Part shown: piece after piece, positions 14,763 through 20,408 of the stretch
Numbering within the stretch: the stretch's first letter is position 1
Layout: each line of letters begins with the position of its first letter
Assembly (NCBI GenBank): GCA_002343075.1
Contig: DDRH01000035.1
Span: forward strand, 17,128 to 37,535
Source: Phycisphaerales bacterium UBA2421
GTDB taxonomy: Bacteria > Planctomycetota > Phycisphaerae > Tepidisphaerales > Tepidisphaeraceae
Reading direction: 5' to 3'
Length of the DNA: 20,408 nt
Made by a program: the position numbers and the translations under genes
Notes under the pieces: model-generated
Databases searched by the model: none
Told to the model about the DNA's origin: nothing
What the model saw: only the letters and a program-made list of their open reading frames with translations

Positions 14763-16262
14763 CTACGCCGCCTGGCTTTTCACTGCGTCGTCCAGCAGGC
14801 CGCTGACCGGGACGGGTTCTTCGGGGTGCTGCTCGACGTGATGTTCAAGCGTCATGCTCTTCGGCGGGCGCACGCGGTTGATGCCGTCTTGCGCCGCGAC
14901 TTTATAGCACTCGGCCAGCGTCGGGTAGTTGAACACTGTTTCCACGAAGTAGTCGATCGGCAGGCCGGCGGCCATGCAGGTTTGGCCGATGTGGATTAGC
15001 TCGGTCGCGCCGGTGCCCAGCGCGTGGACGCCCAGCAGCCGGCGGCTTTCCTGGTGGAAAATCAGTTTGAGCATGCCGTTCGGGTCGCTGATGAGATGCC
15101 CGCGGGCGATTTCGCGATAGCGCGCGATGCCGCACTCATAGGGCACGCCCTGCGCCGTGAGGCTTTGCTCGCTCGCGCCCACCATGCTGATCTCGGGGAT
15201 AGTATAAATGCCATAGGGAAACAGCGTTTGCGGCGGTTCGCTGAGCAGGTGAAACATGTGCGCCGCCGCAAGCCGACCCTGCTCCATGCTCGTCGCGGCC
15301 AGCGCCGGAAAGCCGATCACATCGCCGGCAGCATAGATGTGCGATGCCGCAGTCTGATAGCACTCATTCACCTTCAGCCGGCCACGCTCGTCTGCGGTGA
15401 GGCCGGTGGCTTCCAGGCCCAGTCCGGCGGTCGCGCCCTGCCGGCCGATGGAATAGAGCAACGTGTCGGCACTGATGACCTTGCCGGATTTTGTCGTCAC
15501 TTCCACAACGCCGTCATCCAGATCGATTTTTGCGACACTTTCGCCGAGCTTCAGCCGGACACCCATCTCGCGCAGACGAAGCTGCAATAGCTCGCTGATC
15601 TCTTCATCGAGAAACTCCATCAGCCGCGGGCGCGATTCGATGAGCGTCACCTTCACGCCCACCGCAGAAAGCATGCTCGCATACTCCGTGCCGATCACGC
15701 CCCCACCGACGATAATCATGCTCCGCGGCAGTTCGCGGAGCGTCAGCAGTTCGTTGGAATCAATGATCTTTCCCGGAGTAAAAGGCACGCTGGCCGGCCT
15801 TGCCGGCTCGGTGCCGACGGCAATGAGAAACCGGTCGGATTCCAGTTCGAGCGTGTCTTCCACGCCGCGGTCATGGCGCATGATTCGCACGCGGCGCTCG
15901 CTGACAAACTTCGCTCGACCGTAAAAAAGCGTCACGCCGTTGCGGCGCATCTGGTTGTGTACCACATCGCATTCATTGCGAATGGTGTGATTACAGCGAT
16001 ACAACAAATCCGACATCGTAATGTCGTGTTTCACCGCATAGCTGTCGCCGTACATCGAGCGTTCATTGAACGCCGTGAGATGCAGCACGGCTTCGCGGAT
16101 TGCCTTTGATGGAATCGTGCCGGTGTGAATACACACGCCGCCGATCATCTCCCTGCGATCGATGAGCGCGACGCGCTTTCCAAGCTTCGCGCCCGATAAT
16201 GCAGCCTTTTGCCCGGCGGGGCCTGAACCGATCACGACAAGATCAAAGTTTGCGGAAGACAT
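14763..16262 (-). CDS. sthA: soluble pyridine nucleotide transhydrogenase (SthA-like)
   Basis: A 499-residue flavoprotein of the lipoamide dehydrogenase / glutathione reductase superfamily, closest in my reading to SthA, which moves hydride between NADPH and NAD in the cytoplasm. Seen: the FAD dinucleotide fold VVIGSGPAGQKAA (about 9-21), IGGVCIHTGTIPSKAIREAV with Cys44 but Thr49 where the redox disulfide partner would be, the NAD(P) fold MIIVGGGVIGTEYASML, the second FAD segment YAAGDVIGFPALA, and a C-terminal interface domain with FNYPTLAECYKVAA. Loss of the second cysteine is characteristic of SthA against true disulfide reductases. The start is ambiguous (ATG at 16262, 16280 or 16289, none with a clear ribosome binding site). 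A hydrophilic tail of about 35 residues follows the usual end (GINRVRP). It is divergent from the GGDEF gene. Confidence 0.88.
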   Translation of the reverse strand: MSSANFDLVVIGSGPAGQKAALSGAKLGKRVALIDRREMIGGVCIHTGTIPSKAIREAVLHLTAFNERSMYGDSYAVKHDITMSDLLYRCNHTIRNECDVVHNQMRRNGVTLFYGRAKFVSERRVRIMRHDRGVEDTLELESDRFLIAVGTEPARPASVPFTPGKIIDSNELLTLRELPRSMIIVGGGVIGTEYASMLSAVGVKVTLIESRPRLMEFLDEEISELLQLRLREMGVRLKLGESVAKIDLDDGVVEVTTKSGKVISADTLLYSIGRQGATAGLGLEATGLTADERGRLKVNECYQTAASHIYAAGDVIGFPALAATSMEQGRLAAAHMFHLLSEPPQTLFPYGIYTIPEISMVGASEQSLTAQGVPYECGIARYREIARGHLISDPNGMLKLIFHQESRRLLGVHALGTGATELIHIGQTCMAAGLPIDYFVETVFNYPTLAECYKVAAQDGINRVRPPKSMTLEHHVEQHPEEPVPVSGLLDDAVKSQAA

Positions 16263-16368
16263 ACCGATCGTATCGGCCATTCGGGCCATAGGGTTGATGA
16301 GTGTGCAAGGGCGGCCGGATGGAAGGTGATTAAGTCTGGCCTGGTAGGGTTCGATAATCACTAAAGTC

Positions 16369-17337
16369 GTGTTCGATCCGGCACAACATCAGCCCCCGCC
16401 GCCGCCGCGCAATTGGCGGGGGTTCATCCGACGCGTGGTGATCAACACGTCGATCGTCGGTGCCGCCGTCGCTGTCTGGCGGTTCACCGGGGCGATTCTG
16501 GCGCGCAACGATCCGGCAGACAACGCCCGCGCGCTCAATCTCATCCTTCCTCTGGGCATGACGGCGCTGCTGCTGGGCGGGTTTGCCTGGCAGGAATTTC
16601 GCTGGTATCGACCGCGCCGAAAACTGCTCCACCTGATGACCGAGATATCGGCCGCGCGCATGCCAATCGAATCGCTCAACGAAGTAGGCGGCGGATGCAC
16701 GCGGATCGCGCAGGCCGTCGCTGCGGCGTTTCGTCAGAGCCGCGCGCTGCATCAGAAACTCGCCCAGCAGGAGCGCGACACCGCCGTGAAGGTGCAGAAC
16801 CGCACCGACGCGCTCGAGCGCGTCATCGGCGGCCTTCGACAGCAGGCCATTCGCGACGGACTCACCGGCCTGCTTAACCGCCGGGCACTGGACGATCTGC
16901 TGCCGAGGTTGATCGATCATGCGCGGGCGAGGACCGAGGATCTGTCGCTGTTGATGATCGACGTCGACCACTTCAAACAGCTTAACGACCAACTCGGCCA
17001 CGCCGCCGGGGATGAGGCGCTGAAGAACATCGGGCAGATCATCCGATCGAGCCTGAGCCGCGCCGCCGACGTCGGTTTTCGCTGCGGCGGGGATGAATTC
17101 GTCGTCGTCCTGCCCGGCTGCGGCCCCGCTCCCGCGCGCAAGCTCGCCGAGCAGCTCACCAACCTTGTGGGACAGATGGCCAGAACCCTGAAAAGCAAGC
17201 CGCGCCCCGGGCTAAGCGTCGGAGTGTGCAGCATAAGCGAACTGCCCAGCCCCATCGCGACCGCCCTCCTGCGAGAAGCCGACCGCCGGCTGTATGAGAT
17301 CAAACAAGCGCACCACAGTCAGCGCAAAGTGGCCTGA
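16369..17337 (+). CDS. membrane-bound diguanylate cyclase (GGDEF)
   Basis: A 322-residue inner-membrane protein predicted to make cyclic di-GMP from two GTP. Two hydrophobic helices (VVINTSIVGAAVAVWRFTGA and LNLILPLGMTALLLGGFAW, about 22-80) precede a HAMP/coiled-coil-like linker (AQAVAAAFRQSRALHQKLAQ and following) and a GGDEF domain from about residue 160. The domain has DGLTGLLNRRALDDLLPRL, MIDVDHFKQLNDQLGH and the intact active site RCGGDEF (GGDEF at 240-244). The inhibitory I-site RxxD is also present five residues before it (RAAD, 231-234), so product inhibition is expected. There is no EAL domain and no recognisable sensor beyond the short membrane part. The start is the GTG at 16369, with no clear ribosome binding site. 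The last 19 bases overlap the convergent PEP-CTERM gene. Confidence 0.93.
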   Translation: MFDPAQHQPPPPPRNWRGFIRRVVINTSIVGAAVAVWRFTGAILARNDPADNARALNLILPLGMTALLLGGFAWQEFRWYRPRRKLLHLMTEISAARMPIESLNEVGGGCTRIAQAVAAAFRQSRALHQKLAQQERDTAVKVQNRTDALERVIGGLRQQAIRDGLTGLLNRRALDDLLPRLIDHARARTEDLSLLMIDVDHFKQLNDQLGHAAGDEALKNIGQIIRSSLSRAADVGFRCGGDEFVVVLPGCGPAPARKLAEQLTNLVGQMARTLKSKPRPGLSVGVCSISELPSPIATALLREADRRLYEIKQAHHSQRKVA

Positions 17338-19253
17338 CCGCCGGGGCGTGGTTGCAGGCGTGCGTGTCGCCTGCACGCCACCCAGCCGAGCAACACCCCT
17401 GCCGCGAGTGTCGGCTCAGGAATGCTGGCGCGGAAGCCCGCGGGCATGTCGGGGATGGGGCCGAGGTTCATGGACTCGAACTCTTCAAACCGCCACCAGA
17501 TGTCCGGGCGAAACTTTGCACCCCAGTAAATGTCGGGCGAATCGAGCAGGGCCACATAGAGATCCTGCAATGTATCGCCGCCACGGCGCAGGTCGGGCGA
17601 CGCTCCGAAGTTGGCGGACAACAGCGAGAAGTCGTCAAGCGTGAGCATCCCGGTGTAATTGAAATCGCCGTCGGACCAGTCGCCGGGATTGCCGACACCG
17701 GTCGCGTCGAACCGCGAGAAATCATCCAGATCGACATCGCCGTCAAGATCGGCGTCGCCTGTGTATGTGAATGCGATCAGGGCTGTCGTGTTATCAACAA
17801 CCTGATTGCCGAACATCGCGGTGCCGCCGCTGAAGGCGAGCACGTCGGATGCTTCGGCGTAACCCAGCGCGTATTGGTTCGACGACGCACTGGACGTGCG
17901 GATTCCGTTGCCGTTCCAACTGCCGCTGTTGAATCCGGAGACAATCTCTGCGACGTGTCCGGTGGGGTTCAACGTTCCGCCGTTGTTGATCGATCCGAGC
18001 GGGCTGGTGCCGCTGTAGTCGATGACCAGGTCGTTGTTCTTCAAGTCAATCGCTGCCGATGAATCGATCGTAAGCAACCCCGTCCGGCTGATGCCGGCGT
18101 TGTTGCCGACGATGTCGAGCGTGCCCGCACCGCCGCTGCTGGCGGAAATTACTGCGACTCCAGCATTTACAGTCAATTCATCGGTGCGAATATGCCTGGC
18201 GGCGAACGTACCCGCACCGTTTTTGTTGAAGAAGCCTGCAGTGGTTGAAGTGCCGTCGCCGCTGCTGATGAATGCCGGCATCGTGCGCGTCAGGCCGGTG
18301 CTGATATTGGCGGTGGCGGCGGAATCGGTCAGCATCACCGTGCCGCTGCCGGCGAATTGCGTGTCGGTGAACACCAACCCGTTACTGTTGAGTTGTCTCA
18401 GTTCTCGGTTGGAGCCGAAGTTGAGGGTGCCTTGAAGGCTCCACGCGCTACCTCCCGATACGGTCACGTTGGAGTTCAGCGAAACGTAGTTATGAAGGAT
18501 CAAATCGCTGCTAAACTCTTCCGCTACGCGGATTGACCCACCGTTGACGGTAAGGGTGCCTGTTCCCAACGGGCCGCTAACAATGCTGCCTCCTGAAGCA
18601 ATCGAATTTTGTTCGATTGACAGAATACCGCTGTTGAGAACAACGCCTCCGGAAAAGGTGCTGTCGTCAACTGCCAAGCCTTTGCCGAGGTCTCCAAATC
18701 GAATGGTTGCATCGTCATTCAGCGTACCGGTCCGCTGAATTGACATTGAACCGCTGCCGACAATCTGCGATAGAAACTGGAGTTCCTGACCGTCTTCGAC
18801 ATTGACAGCCAATGCGCCAGGAACGGACACAGTGACTTTGCCGAGGCCGAGGAACAGATCGTTTCCGATGGTGAAACTGCTGTCCGAACTGAAGTTGACC
18901 CCGATCGCACTCGTGCTGCCGAAAGCAATCGTTGCGTCGGTGTCGAGGAAGCCCCCGATTAACTGACTGTATGTCGGATTGGTGATGATAATCGTGCCGA
19001 CGGAGTTGGTGCCGGGACTGTCCGGTTCGCGGAGTTCGATCGAGCTGCCGGAGCCACCAGAAATCACTGCGATACTGCCAGCATTTGGCGCGTTATTGGT
19101 CCAACTCCCGTTGCGTGTCCACACATCCCCGTTGGCACCGCCCCAATTCGTCGTCTGCCCAACGGCAATCGGCAGATGGATGCCTGCCACTCCGATCGCG
19201 AAAAAGCCAAGAATTGTCTTGCCCGACCAACCACTGACGCTACAAATACGCAT
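17319..19253 (-). CDS. PEP-CTERM protein with beta-strand and dockerin-like repeats
   Basis: A 644-residue exported protein. AGGAG (19260-19264) six bases before the ATG at 19253 fixes the start, and a signal peptide follows (MRICSVSGWSGKTILGFFAI). The mature part opens with TNWGGANGDVWTRNGSWTNN and continues as autotransporter-associated-type beta-strand units rich in Gly/Ser/Asn/Thr (NGSGTLTVNGGSI-like), expected to form a beta-helix. Residues about 499-550 hold dockerin-like calcium loops (DADLDGDVDLDDFSRFDATG, GMLTLDDFSLLSANFG). The C-terminus carries a PEP-CTERM signal: IPEPTLAAGVLLGWVACRRH, with PEP at about 612. This signal is normally cut by exosortase; here an extra ~14 residues follow the basic cluster, longer than usual. 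It is a probable surface or matrix protein, function unknown. The gene overlaps the GGDEF gene end by 19 bases. Confidence 0.87.
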   Translation of the reverse strand: MRICSVSGWSGKTILGFFAIGVAGIHLPIAVGQTTNWGGANGDVWTRNGSWTNNAPNAGSIAVISGGSGSSIELREPDSPGTNSVGTIIITNPTYSQLIGGFLDTDATIAFGSTSAIGVNFSSDSSFTIGNDLFLGLGKVTVSVPGALAVNVEDGQELQFLSQIVGSGSMSIQRTGTLNDDATIRFGDLGKGLAVDDSTFSGGVVLNSGILSIEQNSIASGGSIVSGPLGTGTLTVNGGSIRVAEEFSSDLILHNYVSLNSNVTVSGGSAWSLQGTLNFGSNRELRQLNSNGLVFTDTQFAGSGTVMLTDSAATANISTGLTRTMPAFISSGDGTSTTAGFFNKNGAGTFAARHIRTDELTVNAGVAVISASSGGAGTLDIVGNNAGISRTGLLTIDSSAAIDLKNNDLVIDYSGTSPLGSINNGGTLNPTGHVAEIVSGFNSGSWNGNGIRTSSASSNQYALGYAEASDVLAFSGGTAMFGNQVVDNTTALIAFTYTGDADLDGDVDLDDFSRFDATGVGNPGDWSDGDFNYTGMLTLDDFSLLSANFGASPDLRRGGDTLQDLYVALLDSPDIYWGAKFRPDIWWRFEEFESMNLGPIPDMPAGFRASIPEPTLAAGVLLGWVACRRHARLQPRPGGQATLR

Positions 19254-19259
19254 CTGCGT

Positions 19260-19264
19260 CTCCT
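19260..19264 (-). promoter_or_regulatory. ribosome binding site of the PEP-CTERM protein gene
   Basis: AGGAG on the minus strand, six bases before the ATG at 19253. It rules out the upstream in-frame start at 19283. Confidence 0.75.
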
Positions 19265-19286
19265 GTTGTACGAGAGGCTTCACGGG

Positions 19287-19292
19287 ATTCTA
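19287..19292 (-). promoter_or_regulatory. possible -10 element of the PEP-CTERM protein gene
   Basis: TAGAAT on the minus strand matches TATAAT at five of six positions and would give a leader of about 28 bases. No good -35 is present. It lies in the 43-base gap shared with the divergent HAF-repeat gene. Confidence 0.25.
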
Positions 19293-19296
19293 AACA

Positions 19297-20408
19297 ATGC
19301 CTTCCTTTCCCATATTCTCCACTTTGCGCAGAGCTTCTTACCTGCGTCAATCTTTTTTTACGTACTTTCTCTTATTTACTTCGGGCATCGCCTCCGGTTC
19401 CAGCTTTAAGGCAACGCGGATTCAAGAGTTAGAACCCTTGGAATTTTTTTTCCCGGAAGCGTTGGCTGAGGACGGAACAGTCGGCGGCTACACAAGACGT
19501 AGCTCGACCTCGTTTCCGTCCAACCTCGCGACAATATGGGGTCTAGATGGGGTGCCACGCGCGCTTCCGATAGACGGGCCATACGCTAGTGCCGACATTC
19601 GCGGATTTACACCCGGCGGGCAACCGGTTGGCAACTTTGGAAGAATCGGTCAGTACCCGAATGTTCCCGTAGTCTGGGATATGGATGAATTGACGCAATT
19701 GTCTGATTTCGGAAGCGGTGGCATTGCTGTCACTTCGAATCACTCAATCATTTTCGGTCAAACTTTTGACACGGTTGAAGGCATCGGAATCACGCGTATC
19801 GTTGCGACACTTTGGAACAACGGCGTTGCTACACGTATAACCGGCTTGAGCCAAGTGGACAGCGTGGCCGCGGACATTCGGTCGGACGGCGTTTATGTGG
19901 GAATCACATTGGACATAAACGACCCCGTTTACTACGGCGGGTTTATCGGTCGCAACGGCACTGCACAACGGTTCAACTTTCCCAACTTTCCGGCAACACG
20001 CGGCTATGAAATCAACGACTCCGGCTGGTTTACCGGCGTGTATGAGCCGACGCGCGCCTTGCAGCGCGGTTATGTGGCGCGCATCGACCTCGACACCGGC
20101 ACGCAGGAGATTCACGACCTGGGCCTGTTCGACATTTATGACGAAACCTGGGCGTATGCGATCAACAACGACAACACCATCGTCGGCGCCGCCGCCGACG
20201 GGCCCAACGGCGATTTTGAAGTGGCCTTGATCTGGCTCAACGGCAGCCGCACGCCGCTCGACCTCAATCCGATGGTGACAGACCTGCCAGCGGGCGTACA
20301 ACTCATTAACGCCTATCGCATCAACAACGCCGGACAGATTTTAGCCGAGGCGCGATTCAACGACGGCAGTGGGTTTGCGTACTACCGCCTGGACCCGATC
20401 GTGCCCGA
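19297..20408 (+). CDS. exported HAF-repeat protein, 3' end missing
   Basis: From the ATG at 19297 the frame is open without a stop to the window edge, giving 370 residues. The N-terminus (MPSFPIFSTLRRASYLRQS then FFTYFLLFTSGIASGSS) is a basic stretch followed by a hydrophobic stretch, as in a signal peptide. The body contains HAF-type units: ATIWGLDGVPRALPI, ATLWNNGVATRITGL, HDLGLFDIYDETWAYAINND, ALIWLNGSRTPLDLNPMV and YRINNAGQILAEARF. These pair a W-x-x-G-like strand with an AINNxGxIVG-like strand and are usual in exported bacterial proteins that end in PEP-CTERM, which would lie outside the window. No ribosome binding site is visible, so a TTG at 19324 is an alternative start. A run of eight T (19444-19451) sits in the early coding part, in base composition lower in G+C than the rest. 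Confidence 0.8.
   Translation, partial: MPSFPIFSTLRRASYLRQSFFTYFLLFTSGIASGSSFKATRIQELEPLEFFFPEALAEDGTVGGYTRRSSTSFPSNLATIWGLDGVPRALPIDGPYASADIRGFTPGGQPVGNFGRIGQYPNVPVVWDMDELTQLSDFGSGGIAVTSNHSIIFGQTFDTVEGIGITRIVATLWNNGVATRITGLSQVDSVAADIRSDGVYVGITLDINDPVYYGGFIGRNGTAQRFNFPNFPATRGYEINDSGWFTGVYEPTRALQRGYVARIDLDTGTQEIHDLGLFDIYDETWAYAINNDNTIVGAAADGPNGDFEVALIWLNGSRTPLDLNPMVTDLPAGVQLINAYRINNAGQILAEARFNDGSGFAYYRLDPIVP

Noticed and set aside
17352..18062. Plus-strand open frame of 236 codons
   Set aside because: It is antisense to the PEP-CTERM gene, with valine/glutamate-rich shadow composition and no family match.
19744..20301. Long minus-strand open frame of 185 codons
   Set aside because: It is the antisense shadow of the HAF-repeat gene. 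The plus-strand frame is open from 19297 to the edge and has repeats and a signal peptide.

Overview
The window looks like chromosomal DNA from a planctomycete, most likely a Phycisphaerae-type lineage. Four things point there: a large exported protein opening with an IESLEPRRLFA motif; a DUF1559-type pseudopilin (CASNLRQLG near the N-terminus, NVLFFDGHV near the C-terminus); a PEP-CTERM protein with dockerin-like repeats next to an HAF-repeat protein; and a sigma-70 factor of unusual build. Base composition is moderately high in G+C, and many starts lack a clear ribosome binding site. No insertion sequence, phage module, rRNA or CRISPR array was seen. Lineage is inferred from gene content only.

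Layout. 1-1529: the 3' part of a class V PLP aminotransferase (+), convergent with a GNAT acetyltransferase (-). 1830-5857: an exported Tricorn-like protease of 1170 residues (+), then a 140-residue membrane protein with an HExxH motif (+). 5858-6543: a gene-poor stretch with a broken HTH regulator remnant (-) and tRNA-Gly(TCC) (-) with its own promoter. 6544-8337: a delta-60 repeat protein (-). 8479-9096: nadD (-), divergent from a sigma-70 factor (9401-10360, +) that ends in a clear intrinsic terminator. 10571-11968: an APC-family permease (+).

12010-14587: a four-gene minus-strand cluster. In transcription order it holds a small exported protein with six cysteines, a secreted helical protein of unknown function, a MauE/DoxX-like redox membrane protein with a CGCFG motif, and a pseudopilin. 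Spacings of 74, 12 and -4 bases suggest one operon. The pseudopilin is odd: its peptidase site (GFSMTE) begins upstream of the only usable start codon.

14763-17337: a SthA-like transhydrogenase flavoprotein (-), divergent from a membrane-bound GGDEF protein (+). 17319-20408: a PEP-CTERM beta-strand protein (-) whose 3' end overlaps the GGDEF gene, and, divergent from it, a signal-peptide HAF-repeat protein (+) that runs off the window.

Most genes are housekeeping or envelope functions typical of this group. The least explained part is the 12.0-14.6 kb cluster, which could be a small exported-protein system with disulfide handling. That reading is inference from gene order and motifs.
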